From Neomesorhizobium sp963726065 (GTDB taxonomy: Bacteria > Pseudomonadota > Alphaproteobacteria > Rhizobiales > Rhizobiaceae): a stretch of 64,000 nucleotides of DNA. Within the stretch, counting starts at the first letter, position 1. Every line of letters starts with the position of its first letter. The notes under the pieces are model-generated. The model made no database searches, was not told the origin of the DNA, and saw only the letters and a program-made list of their open reading frames with translations. Below are positions 52,262 to 61,144 of this stretch, in pieces. The DNA lies in NCBI GenBank assembly GCA_963726065.1, contig CAVSAU010000013.1, forward strand, positions 310,001 through 374,000, written 5' to 3'. The position numbers and the translations under genes are program-made.

Positions 52262-53030
52262 CGTTTGCCGGAAAACACTTGCCGAAATGACGATACGTAA
52301 AGCTACCCGCAGGCCAAAGTTCTTTGCCGGCACACGCCCAGTTTCGACTATTCTACCGGCGTCGCAGCTGCTCGCGCCACGGAAAGTGCCTGACACTATT
52401 TATGCAATAAAGTCAGTTACTTACAGAGGGTTGTCCACACGTTGTTCAGGTCATCCACCGGCCACCGGGGGTGGGAGCATGTCAAGCGCTTTTTTTAGAT
52501 TTTTTTCGCCCGCGAGGCCTCAAAAAATCAGGCTGGGAAAAGGTTTTAAATCCAAACGACTTATTCGGTTAATAGCCGCTTCGACACCCTCCTGAAGCGG
52601 TTCCAGCAGATCAGATTCATTAAAAATCCGTTAGCCGTGGCCTTGCCCTTTCCACAGCGATTTTTGTAGTGTCTCTTCATCGAGAGGGACGGGCCTGCGG
52701 CCCCAAGACCCAGCTAAATTTGCAGAAATTGCAACGCGGATCCAATTCGCGAATTGCGAAGTTTTGCCTTTTCGATATGTCCGAATGGTGCAGCCATCGG
52801 GACAGGAGTTGGACATCGCTCGGCATTCTCGCCAGCGATTGATTGATTTTGTGTCCTTTCAGGCCGCCCGCGAGGAAAAGGCAAACCCGGATAAATGCCA
52901 AATATGGCGTTCGGGATGTTACAGACGGGAGGGTGCCGGGAACGGCATCGCCTGTGACGAGGCTTGCTGCCATTCGCTGACCCTGGGGTTGTCAGGAAAT
53001 GGCGCGAACATGAAAGACAGGGACCACATC
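52262..53030 (+). promoter_or_regulatory. dnaA control region, possible replication-origin features
   Basis: About 770 bases without a convincing gene. DnaA-box-like 9-mers in the same orientation lie at 52431-52439 (TTGTCCACA, one mismatch), 52451-52459 (TCATCCACC, two) and 52648-52656 (CTTTCCACA, two). A T-rich tract lies at 52490-52507. A CtrA-like site TTAA-N7-TTAG is at 52620-52634, directly after a GANTC (GATTC) site at 52614-52618. The pattern fits the cell-cycle-controlled dnaA promoter of alphaproteobacteria. An origin here is possible but unproven. Confidence 0.55.
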
Positions 53031-54578
53031 ATGCAAGGCGCAATCGGAAGGGAAGCAGGGGTTGACTTTCCTTTTCACAACATTGTCGAGGGACAGGGCA
53101 TGGCGGCTACCATATCGGGGGGCGAAGACAAGACTTTCGAACGTGTAAAGGCTCAGTTGAAGGCGCGGCTGGGCAGCGACGTTTATTCCAGCTGGTTCGG
53201 GCGGATGAAGCTGGCAGAGACTTCCAAGGGCATTGCGCGCCTCTCGGTTCCGACCGCATTCCTGCGGTCGTGGATCAACGGACATTATCTCGATCTCATC
53301 AACGAACTCTGGAAGCGGGAAGCGCCCGATCTGCTGAAGATCGAAATCATCGTTCGCAGCGCGACCCGGCATGGCCGCAGCGGACCCGAACTGGAGCAGC
53401 AACCGGTCCGCAGAGCACCGCAACCCGCACAGACGTCCCTGGGTTCGGGTATCTTGGCGACCCAGCGCTCCGACCGGAACATCATGCAGCGCAGCAGCCC
53501 GGCTATGGAAACCGACACCCGTCAGCCGGTACTCGGATCACCGCTCGACGCGCGTTATACCTTCCAGTCGTTTATCGACGGTCCGTCGAACCGGGTTGCT
53601 TTCGCCGCCGCCAAGGCGGTTGCGGAATCCCAGTCCAGCGCAGTCCGCTTCAATCCGCTTTTCCTGCATGCCACGGTGGGCCTCGGCAAAACCCACCTGT
53701 TGCAGGCAATCGCGGCTGAATCGCTCAAGCACAACCCGCAGTCGCGGGTGGTCTATCTCACCGCCGAATATTTCATGTGGCGTTTCGCAACTGCCATCCG
53801 CGACAATAACGCGCTGACCCTGAAGGAGCAGCTGCGCGACATCGACCTTCTGATCATCGACGACATGCAGTTCCTGCAAGGCAAGTCGATCCAGCATGAG
53901 TTCTGCCACCTGATCAACATGCTGCTCGACAGCGCCAAGCAGGTTGTGGTTGCCGCCGACCGGCCGCCATCCGAGCTGGAATCGCTGGAGCCGCGCGTGC
54001 GCTCCCGCCTGAATGGCGGCGTCGCCCTCGAAATGTCGGCGCCTGATTTCGGCATGCGCCTGGGCATGCTGAAGCTTCGGCTGGCCAGCGCCAAGGCCGA
54101 AGATCAGTCGTTGAATATTCCCGACGATATCCTGACCCATGTGGCCAAGACCGTGACCGGCAGCGGTCGCGAACTGGAAGGCGCGTTCAACCAGCTGCTG
54201 TTCCGGCACTCGTTCGAGCCGCAGATCACCATCGACCGCATCGATGAGCTTCTTGGCCACATCTACCGCTCGGGTGAACCGAAGCGGGTGCGCATCGAGG
54301 ACATCCAGCGCATCGTCGCCCGCCACTACAACGTCTCGAAGACTGAACTCCTGTCCAACCGGAGAACCCGCACGATCGTCAAGCCGCGGCAGGTCGCGAT
54401 GTATCTGTCGAAGGTGATGACGCCGCGCTCGCTTCCCGAAATCGGCAGGCGATTTGGCGGACGCGACCATACGACGGTGCTTCATGCGGTGCGCAAGATC
54501 GAAGATCTTTCGGGATCGGACAACACTCTCGCGCAGGAGCTGGAACTGCTGAGGAGACTGATCTCCGATCAGGCCTAA
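53031..54578 (+). CDS. dnaA: Chromosomal replication initiator DnaA
   Basis: AAA+ initiator that binds DnaA boxes and opens the origin. Domain I is around FERVKAQLKARLGSDVYSSW, then a variable linker. Walker A is GLGKTHLLQAI, Walker B LLIIDDMQFLQGKS. Domain IV has the DNA-binding signature GGRDHTTVLHAVRKIE. ATG 53031 is my choice, giving 515 residues; other in-frame starts are 53010 and 53100, and an open frame reaches back to 52764 without family similarity. dnaN follows after a strong hairpin. Confidence 0.96.
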   Translation: MQGAIGREAGVDFPFHNIVEGQGMAATISGGEDKTFERVKAQLKARLGSDVYSSWFGRMKLAETSKGIARLSVPTAFLRSWINGHYLDLINELWKREAPDLLKIEIIVRSATRHGRSGPELEQQPVRRAPQPAQTSLGSGILATQRSDRNIMQRSSPAMETDTRQPVLGSPLDARYTFQSFIDGPSNRVAFAAAKAVAESQSSAVRFNPLFLHATVGLGKTHLLQAIAAESLKHNPQSRVVYLTAEYFMWRFATAIRDNNALTLKEQLRDIDLLIIDDMQFLQGKSIQHEFCHLINMLLDSAKQVVVAADRPPSELESLEPRVRSRLNGGVALEMSAPDFGMRLGMLKLRLASAKAEDQSLNIPDDILTHVAKTVTGSGRELEGAFNQLLFRHSFEPQITIDRIDELLGHIYRSGEPKRVRIEDIQRIVARHYNVSKTELLSNRRTRTIVKPRQVAMYLSKVMTPRSLPEIGRRFGGRDHTTVLHAVRKIEDLSGSDNTLAQELELLRRLISDQA

Positions 54579-54638
54579 AACCGCTTTGCAATGGGGATGC
54601 GGCGAACCTCCCACCTGCGATGCAGGCGTTATCCCCAG

Positions 54639-54676
54639 AAAGCCCGCGGAAGCGCTGTCCGAGCCTTCCGCGGGCT
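54639..54676 (+). terminator. Hairpin after dnaA
   Basis: A perfect 13-pair stem (54639-54651 with 54664-54676, AAGCCCGCGGAAG and its complement) with a 12-base loop, followed by a weak T stretch (GCCTTTG). It probably ends or attenuates the dnaA transcript before dnaN. Confidence 0.7.
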
Positions 54677-54790
54677 TGCCTTTGCAGGCGTTTTCCTGTC
54701 AGTTTGCTTCGATTCTGACCCTTTGGCGGCCCTTCGCGATGTGCAAATTCGCGGAATGCCGCTCCTCCATTGAAGCGAGACCAGCTCGTC

Positions 54791-55909
54791 ATGCGTGTAG
54801 TCATCGAACGCTCCAACCTCCTCAAGTCGCTGAACCATGTGCATCGTGTCGTGGAGCGCCGGAACACCATCCCGATCCTCTCCAACGTGCTGCTTTCGGC
54901 AACCGGCGCGAGCCTGGAGATGAAGGCCACGGATCTCGACCTCGAAGTGACGGAAGCCACCGCCGCCAAGGTTGAGCAGGCCGGTGCGACCACCGTTCCG
55001 GCGCACCTTCTCTACGACATAGTGCGCAAGCTGCCGGACGGCGCCGAGGTGATGCTGAAGACAGATGAGGAAGGCCATGCGATGTCGGTGATTTCCGGGC
55101 GCTCAAGCTTTCGCTTGCAGTGCCTGCCGCAATCGGATTTCCCGGAACTGACGGCCGGCTCGTTCTCGCATATTTTCCGTGTCGAATCCGTCAGCCTCAA
55201 GGGCCTGATCGAGAAGACCCAGTTTGCCATCTCGACCGAAGAGACCCGTTATTATCTGAACGGTATTTTCCTGCACGCCCACGAAGCGAACGGAAAGCTG
55301 AAGCTGCGATCGGTGGCGACTGACGGTCATCGGCTCGCCCGCGCCGAGATCGATGCGCCCGCCGGCTCAGAAGGCATGCCGGGGATCATTATCCCGCGCA
55401 AGACGGTCAGCGAGTTGCAGAAGCTCGTCGACGATCCGGATGTTGCCGTCACCATCGAACTGTCGGACACCAAGATCCGTTTCACCATCGGCAGCGTGGT
55501 TCTGACGTCGAAGCTGATCGACGGGACGTTCCCTGACTATCAACGGGTCATTCCGACCGGCAATGACAAGAAGCTCGTCATCGACCGGCAGAGCTTTGCC
55601 GCCGCTGTCGATCGCGTCTCGACGATTTCCTCAGAACGTGGCCGCGCCGTAAAACTGTCGATCGCCGACGGCCAGTTGACGCTTGCCGTCAACAATCCGG
55701 ATTCCGGCAGCGCGACCGAAGAACTTGCGGCGGACTACAGTTCCGACCCGATCGAGATCGGTTTCAACGCAAAGTATCTGCTGGACGTCGCCGCGCAGCT
55801 TTCGGGCAGCGAGGCCGAATTCATGCTGGCGGATGCCGGATCTCCCACGCTGATCCACGACACGGCGGACGAACACGCGCTCTACGTGCTCATGCCGATG
55901 CGTGTCTAG
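54791..55909 (+). CDS. dnaN: DNA polymerase III beta clamp
   Basis: Ring-forming sliding clamp of 372 residues in three domains. ATG 54791 (MRVVIERSNLLKSLNHVHRV) is the standard start. Domain hallmarks are RRNTIPILSNVLLSA, FPEL in QSDFPELTAG, SVATDGHRLARAE and the C-terminal ADEHALYVLMPMRV. dnaA lies upstream and recF 12 bases downstream, so the replication genes are clustered. Confidence 0.98.
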   Translation: MRVVIERSNLLKSLNHVHRVVERRNTIPILSNVLLSATGASLEMKATDLDLEVTEATAAKVEQAGATTVPAHLLYDIVRKLPDGAEVMLKTDEEGHAMSVISGRSSFRLQCLPQSDFPELTAGSFSHIFRVESVSLKGLIEKTQFAISTEETRYYLNGIFLHAHEANGKLKLRSVATDGHRLARAEIDAPAGSEGMPGIIIPRKTVSELQKLVDDPDVAVTIELSDTKIRFTIGSVVLTSKLIDGTFPDYQRVIPTGNDKKLVIDRQSFAAAVDRVSTISSERGRAVKLSIADGQLTLAVNNPDSGSATEELAADYSSDPIEIGFNAKYLLDVAAQLSGSEAEFMLADAGSPTLIHDTADEHALYVLMPMRV

Positions 55910-55921
55910 CGATCGATCGAA

Positions 55922-57097
55922 ATGCCGGATTCAGCGCAGGTGGGCCGGCAGGGCGGCGAGATCTCGCCGCGCGTAAACAGGTTGACGCTTACGGACTTTC
56001 GCAACTATTCCAGCCTTTCGCTCGACCTTGAACCCGGCGCGGTCGTCTTCACCGGCGAGAACGGCGCCGGAAAGACAAACCTGCTGGAAGCCTTGTCCTT
56101 TCTGACGCCCGGGCGCGGCCTGCGCCGCGCAACCTATGGCGAGGTGGCGCGCGACGGCAGCGATGGCGGGTTTGCAATCCACGCCGAGATCGAAGGGCCA
56201 TTCGGCGAATGCAGCATCGGCACCGGAACTACCGGGGCTGGCGAAAGTGACCCTGGACGCCGTGTCCGCATCAACGGTGCACCGGCGAAATCCGCCGAAG
56301 CCCTGTTGGAATGGCTGCGCGTGACCTGGATCACGCCCTCGATGGACGGCCTCTTCACCGGCTCCTCCGGTGACCGTCGCCGCTTTGTCGACCGCCTCGT
56401 GCTCGCCATCGACCCGAGCCACGGCCAGCGGGCGCTCGATTATGAAAAGGCGATGCGCGGACGCAACCGGCTTTTGACCGAAAACTCGCGCGACGCCAGA
56501 TGGTTCGAGGCGATCGAGACGCAGATGGCCGAAACGGGAACGGCAATTGCCGCAGCCCGTGCCGAACTGGTCCGATTGCTGACCGCGATGGTTGCGCGGC
56601 TGCCAAACGACACCCCCTTCCCTCAGGCCGATGTGGTGCTGGCAGGATCGCTCGAGGAGGCGATCGGCCACCGGCCCGCCGTCGACATCGAGGAGGAGTT
56701 CCGCCGCCGCCTGGCTGAAGGACGCGAGCGCGACCGCGCCGCCGGCCGCACGCTGGACGGCCCTCACCGTTCCGATCTTCTTGTGCGTCATCGCCCGAAG
56801 GACATGCCGGCCGAACTATGTTCGACAGGCGAGCAAAAGGCATTGCTGGTCGGCATCATCCTCTCGCATGCCAGGCTCTGTGGAGAAGTGTCCGGCGTGG
56901 TTCCCATACTGCTGCTCGACGAGATCGCCGCGCATCTCGACGCCGGCCGCCGGGCGGCGCTTTTTTCCATTCTCGAGGAACTCGGCTGCCAGGCTTTCAT
57001 GACGGGGACGGAACCGGCGTTGTTTTCAGCACTACACGGACGCGCCCAATTCCTTGCCGTCGAACATGGCCGGGTTTCTGCAACCGATGCCGCCTGA
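55922..57097 (+). CDS. recF: DNA replication and repair protein RecF
   Basis: SMC-like ATPase of 391 residues that acts with RecO and RecR at gaps. Walker A is TGENGAGKTNLLEALSFL (about residues 43-60). The signature motif is LCSTGEQKALLVGIILSHAR, and Walker B is VPILLLDEIAAHLDAGRR. It follows dnaN by 12 bases. gyrB, its partner in many bacteria, does not follow. Confidence 0.96.
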   Translation: MPDSAQVGRQGGEISPRVNRLTLTDFRNYSSLSLDLEPGAVVFTGENGAGKTNLLEALSFLTPGRGLRRATYGEVARDGSDGGFAIHAEIEGPFGECSIGTGTTGAGESDPGRRVRINGAPAKSAEALLEWLRVTWITPSMDGLFTGSSGDRRRFVDRLVLAIDPSHGQRALDYEKAMRGRNRLLTENSRDARWFEAIETQMAETGTAIAAARAELVRLLTAMVARLPNDTPFPQADVVLAGSLEEAIGHRPAVDIEEEFRRRLAEGRERDRAAGRTLDGPHRSDLLVRHRPKDMPAELCSTGEQKALLVGIILSHARLCGEVSGVVPILLLDEIAAHLDAGRRAALFSILEELGCQAFMTGTEPALFSALHGRAQFLAVEHGRVSATDAA

Positions 57098-57128
57098 CAA
57101 CGGCCGCCCGGGCCACTATGTTCAGGTG

Positions 57129-57896
57129 ATGAACCGACACGAACCTGCAGCCCTTTCGACCGAAGAACTCGAGCGATATGCGCGACACATCATCCTGCCG
57201 GAGATCGGCGGCAGCGGTCAGCAGAAACTGAAGCGCGCCCGCGTGCTGGTGATCGGGGCGGGTGGGCTCGGCGCACCGGTGTTGCAATATCTCGCGGCAG
57301 CGGGCGTCGGTGCGCTCGGTATCGTCGACGACGACGCCGTCTCCCTTTCCAACCTGCAAAGGCAGATCATTCACGGCACGCCGGCCGTCGGCACTGCCAA
57401 GACGGACAGTGCTGCCGACAGCATCCAGCGCTTGAACCCGCACGTGCGGGTAGAAATCCACAACATGCGGCTCGACACCGGGAATGCACGACCTCTGATC
57501 GCGCAATACGATGTCGTGGTCGATGGCTCCGACAATTTCGAAACCCGCTATGCCATCGCCGATGCCTGCGAGGCCGAACAGCGGCCTCTGGTGCATGCGG
57601 CGGTCGGACGCTTCGACGGCTCGCTCACCGTGCTGAAGCCTTTCGAAAGCGGACCTGACGGACAACTCTACCCGTCCTATCGCGATCTCTTCCCCGAATC
57701 TCCGCCAGATGGGCTGGTGCCGTCATGCGCGGAGGCAGGGATCGTCGGCGCGCTGACCGGGGTTCTGGGAACCTTGCAGGCAATGGAGACCATCAAGCTG
57801 ATCACCGGGATCGGCGAGCCCTTGGTCGGGCGCCTGCTGCTTTATGACGGGCTTGCCGCGCGTTTCGATACGGTCCGCTACAAGAGACGGAAATGA
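57129..57896 (+). CDS. MoeB/ThiF-like adenylyltransferase without zinc cysteines
   Basis: A 255-residue E1-like enzyme that would adenylate the C-terminal glycine of a ubiquitin-like sulfur carrier (MoaD or ThiS). The ATP-binding loop is VIGAGGLGAPVLQYLAAAGV, followed by GIVDDDAVSLSNLQRQIIHG. The active-site cysteine is in VPSCAEAGIVGALTG. Both CXXC pairs of E. coli MoeB are missing (PSYRDLF instead of PCYRCLF, and no C-terminal pair). The start is ATG 57129. It overlaps the following GNAT gene (ATGA) and lies 31 bases after recF. Confidence 0.88.
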   Translation: MNRHEPAALSTEELERYARHIILPEIGGSGQQKLKRARVLVIGAGGLGAPVLQYLAAAGVGALGIVDDDAVSLSNLQRQIIHGTPAVGTAKTDSAADSIQRLNPHVRVEIHNMRLDTGNARPLIAQYDVVVDGSDNFETRYAIADACEAEQRPLVHAAVGRFDGSLTVLKPFESGPDGQLYPSYRDLFPESPPDGLVPSCAEAGIVGALTGVLGTLQAMETIKLITGIGEPLVGRLLLYDGLAARFDTVRYKRRK

Positions 57897-58387
57897 ACCG
57901 TATTGATCCCGAAGATATCCGCATCGAACGCATCGACGGCGGCTTCGGCCGGTGGGATGAACTGCTTTCCCTCATCCTGCGATCGTTTGCCTATATGGAC
58001 GGAGTGATCGACCCGCCCTCCTCCGCGCATCGCCTTAGCCTATCCGGATTGAAGGAAAAGGCGTCGCAAGAAACCGGTTTTGCCGCTTTCAAAGGGAGCC
58101 GGTTGGTCGGCTGCGTTTTCATCTCGGAACAAGCCGACCATTTTTATCTCGGCAAGCTGGCCGTTGAACCCGGAGTACAAGGTTCGGGAATCGGCCGAAA
58201 ACTTCTCGAAATGGCCGAGTCCGAAGCCCGACAATCACGAAAACCGGCCATAGAACTGCAAACACGGATCGAGCTTTCGGCAAATCAGGATACGTTTCGC
58301 CATTTCGGCTTTCATGAAGTCGCCAGGACGGCCCATGAGGGTTTTGACCGGCCGACGTCCGTGACCATGCGAAAGGTCCTGTCTTGA
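57893..58387 (+). CDS. GNAT family N-acetyltransferase
   Basis: A 164-residue acetyltransferase of unknown substrate. The acetyl-CoA loop is KLAVEPGVQGSGIGRKLLEM (about residues 84-103), and FRHFGFHEVARTAHEGFDRP ends the fold. It overlaps the upstream MoeB-like gene (ATGA) and the downstream aconitase X gene (TTGA), so all are translated as one unit. This suggests, but does not show, a common pathway. Confidence 0.9.
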   Translation: MNRIDPEDIRIERIDGGFGRWDELLSLILRSFAYMDGVIDPPSSAHRLSLSGLKEKASQETGFAAFKGSRLVGCVFISEQADHFYLGKLAVEPGVQGSGIGRKLLEMAESEARQSRKPAIELQTRIELSANQDTFRHFGFHEVARTAHEGFDRPTSVTMRKVLS

Positions 58388-59643
58388 GCCTTGAACTCTC
58401 GGCGGACGAGCAGGCGGTCGCCGCCGGGCGCAATGGAGACGGTGCCGCAATGGCGATGCGCATCGTTGCGGAAGCCGGCAGGCTGCTCGGTGCTGCCCGC
58501 CTCATTCCGATCCAGTCCGCCCACATAGATGGCGCACTTTATCACGGCGATTCCGGGACGCTTTTTGCCGAGAGGCTTGTGGATGGTGGCGCCAGGGTTT
58601 CGGTTCACTCGACACTGAATGTCGGCGCGCTCGATCTGATGGGCTGTTCGCGTGTGCGTCTGGAAGAACCGCAGCGAACGATGGCGCGCCGCATGATGGA
58701 CGCCTATTGCGAACTTGGCTGCGAGCCAACATGGACCTGCGCGCCCTACCAGGCCGGCCACCGTCCGCAACAAGGCAGCGACGTCGCCTGGGGCGAATCC
58801 AACGCGGTGGCATTCTGCAACTCGGTGCTCGGGGCACGCACAAACCGATATGGCGACTTTCTCGACATTGCCTGCGCGATCACCGGCAAAGCACCCGATG
58901 TCGGGCTGCATCGGCCGGAAAACCGCCGGGCCCGTCTGGTCTTCGATGTCACAGGGCTGTCGCCGGCTTTCCTGGGCTCGGAGATCGCCTGGCCTATCCT
59001 CGGAACGCTCTACGGTCGCGAAACCGGCAACACCGTCGGTGTGGTCAAGGGCATCGAAGGACATCCCGGCGAGGATCGCCTGAAGGCATTCGGCGCCGCG
59101 GCTGCATCCTCGGGTGCTGTCGGCCTGTTCCACATCGCCGGCATCACACCGGAAGCGCCAGATCTGGAAACGGCACTGGGCGGCGAGCCGGCAGAGGCCA
59201 CCGTCCACGTCACGGCCAGCATGGTCGAGGACACCAGGGCGCGGCTTTCGACCGCTGCCAAACCCGCTGCGATCGACGCGGTCGCAATCGGCAGCCCGCA
59301 TCTTTCGGCCGAAGAGTTTGTTGAACTGGAACGCCTGATCAACGGCCGCGAACTGCGCGTACCCATCCATGCCTGCACGGGACGCCATGTGCTCGCCGAA
59401 CTGGAAAGGAGCGGCGCGCGAAAGCGGCTGGAAGCAAGCGGCGTTACTATCGTCGCCGATACCTGCGTCGTCGTGACCCCGATTCTGCCCGTGATGGACG
59501 GTGCCGTGTTGATGACCAACTCGGGCAAATTCGCCCAGTATGCGCCGGGCAATACCGGCTATGGCGTGCTCTACGGCTCCCTGGCCGACTGCGTGGAAAG
59601 TGCTGTGTCGGGCCGGCCCATGCTTACGGACATGGTCACATGA
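58384..59643 (+). CDS. Aconitase X, large (catalytic) subunit
   Basis: A 419-residue AcnX-type dehydratase. In bacteria, two-subunit AcnX enzymes are known as cis-3-hydroxy-L-proline dehydratases with an iron-sulfur centre, so that reaction is the best guess. Conserved parts include YHGDSGTLFAERLVDGGARV, HSTLNVGALDLMGCSRV, PYQAGHRPQQGSDVAWGESN, NRYGDFLDIACAITGKAP and the C-terminal MTNSGKFAQYAPGNTGYG. The start is TTG 58384, overlapping the GNAT stop. It overlaps the small subunit gene (ATGA). Confidence 0.9.
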   Translation: MSLELSADEQAVAAGRNGDGAAMAMRIVAEAGRLLGAARLIPIQSAHIDGALYHGDSGTLFAERLVDGGARVSVHSTLNVGALDLMGCSRVRLEEPQRTMARRMMDAYCELGCEPTWTCAPYQAGHRPQQGSDVAWGESNAVAFCNSVLGARTNRYGDFLDIACAITGKAPDVGLHRPENRRARLVFDVTGLSPAFLGSEIAWPILGTLYGRETGNTVGVVKGIEGHPGEDRLKAFGAAAASSGAVGLFHIAGITPEAPDLETALGGEPAEATVHVTASMVEDTRARLSTAAKPAAIDAVAIGSPHLSAEEFVELERLINGRELRVPIHACTGRHVLAELERSGARKRLEASGVTIVADTCVVVTPILPVMDGAVLMTNSGKFAQYAPGNTGYGVLYGSLADCVESAVSGRPMLTDMVT

Positions 59644-60056
59644 TTCCACTCAGGGCCGATGTGTTGGTAGCGGGCGGCGTGGCCGTCGGCGAGGCATTGG
59701 TGCTTGAAGCGCCGATCAGCTTCTGGGGCGGCGTCGACCCGAAATCCGGCTGCATTGCCGATGTCCGTCATCCGCAACATGGAGAGCCCATCGGCGGCAC
59801 CGTTCTGTTCGTCCCCGCAACGATCGGCTCGTCCTCGGCGTCCGCCGTTCTGATGGAACTTGTTCACAACGGCCATGCCCCGGCGGCGATTGTGCTGCAC
59901 GAGCCCGACGCGATCTTGCTGCTTGGCCTTATCGTCGCCCGCGAAATGCACTGGCCGACGCCCCCGGCCCTGCGGCTGGACCGGTGCCGACATCCCGATT
60001 TTTCTGGCCTGCAGGTCCAGATTTCCGGCGACGGGACGATTGCTCCGCTGACTTGA
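59640..60056 (+). CDS. Aconitase X, small (swivelling) subunit, DUF126
   Basis: A 138-residue DUF126 protein that completes the AcnX active site. Typical segments are ALVLEAPISFWGGVDPKSG, IADVRHPQHGEPIGGTVLFV and ATIGSSSASAVLMELVHNGH. Large and small subunits are separate genes here, the so-called type IIb form. The stop at 60056 is followed directly by a family A repeat. Confidence 0.92.
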   Translation: MIPLRADVLVAGGVAVGEALVLEAPISFWGGVDPKSGCIADVRHPQHGEPIGGTVLFVPATIGSSSASAVLMELVHNGHAPAAIVLHEPDAILLLGLIVAREMHWPTPPALRLDRCRHPDFSGLQVQISGDGTIAPLT

Positions 60057-60146
60057 GCATCGGCCCGAAAATCGGAATCGATTTTGGGAAAGCACAACGT
60101 CTTAGAGCGTCTTTTGCGCCCAAGAGGACGCGCGGCGGCCTACTAG
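60057..60146. repeat. Dispersed repeat family A, copy 2
   Basis: Starts GCATCGGCCCGAAAATCGG right after the stop codon of the aconitase X small subunit and ends in CTAG, which holds the minus-strand stop codon of the next gene (60143-60145). It therefore fills the convergent gap from stop to stop. The inner hairpin is GCGTCTTTTG with a near-complement. Confidence 0.85.
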
Positions 60147-61144
60147 ACCCGCTCGGGCAAAACCCGGTCCGGGGGACGATGGCCGTCGAAGAAGGTGCGG
60201 ATGTTGATGATGACCTTTTCGCCCATGTCGATGCGGCCCTCGATGGTCGCCGAGCCCATATGCGGCAGAAGCACCACCTTGCCTTTGGCAACCAGCTTGA
60301 GCAGCTTCGGATTGACCGCCGGTTCATGCTCGAAAACGTCGAGCCCGGCGCCGGCAAGCTTGCCCTCCTGAAGCATCTGGATCATCGCATCTTCGTCGAT
60401 GATGTCGCCACGGGCGGTGTTGACGATGTATGCCGATGGCTGCATCAGCGCCAGCCGGCGCGCCGACAGCAGGTGGAAGGTCGCCGGCGTCGACGGGCAG
60501 TTGACCGAGATGATGTCCATGCGGGCAAGCATCTGGTCGAGGCTTTCCCAATAGGTCGCCTCCAATTCGTCCTCGACGACCGGCGCTACGCGGTGGCGGT
60601 TGTGGTAGTGGATCGACAGTCCGAATGCCTTGGCGCGGCGCGCCACCGCGGTGCCGATGCGGCCCATGCCGACGATGCCCAGGCGCTTGCCCCAGATGCG
60701 CCGACCGAGCATCCAGGTCGGAGACCAGCCGACCCATTTGCCGTCGCCCATCAGCACATTTGCGCCTTCCGTGAGGCGACGCGGCACTGTCAGCAGCAAC
60801 CCCATGGTCATGTCGGCCGTGTCTTCGGTAAGCACGTTCGGCGTATTGGTGACAGTGATGTTCTGCTTGGCCGCGGCAGCCACGTCGATGTGGTCTACGC
60901 CGTTGCCGAAATTGGCGATCAGCTTGAGGTTCGGTCCGGCCTGGGCGAGCAACGCCGCGTCGATACGGTCGGTGATGGTCGGCACCAGCACATCGGCTTC
61001 CTTGACCGCGGCCACCAGTTCCGGCTGGGTCATCGGACGATCCTCGACGACAATGCGGGCGTCGAAGAGCTCGCGCATCCGCGTTTCCACCTGGTCGGGC
61101 AGCTTGCGCGTGATGACGACGAGGGGCTTTTTCCTGCCGGCCAT
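60143..61144 (-). CDS. D-2-hydroxyacid dehydrogenase (glyoxylate/hydroxypyruvate reductase type)
   Basis: A 333-residue NAD(P)H-dependent dehydrogenase. ATG 61144 (MAGRKKPLVVITRKLPDQVE) is chosen. The nucleotide-binding motif is LGIVGMGRIGTAVARRAKAF. Catalytic residues sit in NTARGDIIDEDAM (Arg), GLDVFEHEPAVNPKL (Glu) and LLPHMGSATIEGR (His). It resembles rhizobial glycerate dehydrogenase / glyoxylate reductase. It is monocistronic and ends in a family A repeat. Confidence 0.93.
   Translation of the reverse strand: MAGRKKPLVVITRKLPDQVETRMRELFDARIVVEDRPMTQPELVAAVKEADVLVPTITDRIDAALLAQAGPNLKLIANFGNGVDHIDVAAAAKQNITVTNTPNVLTEDTADMTMGLLLTVPRRLTEGANVLMGDGKWVGWSPTWMLGRRIWGKRLGIVGMGRIGTAVARRAKAFGLSIHYHNRHRVAPVVEDELEATYWESLDQMLARMDIISVNCPSTPATFHLLSARRLALMQPSAYIVNTARGDIIDEDAMIQMLQEGKLAGAGLDVFEHEPAVNPKLLKLVAKGKVVLLPHMGSATIEGRIDMGEKVIINIRTFFDGHRPPDRVLPERV

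Noticed and set aside
52764..53030. In-frame extension of dnaA upstream to 52764
   Set aside because: The extra 89 residues show no DnaA domain I similarity and lack a good ribosome site; the region looks regulatory.
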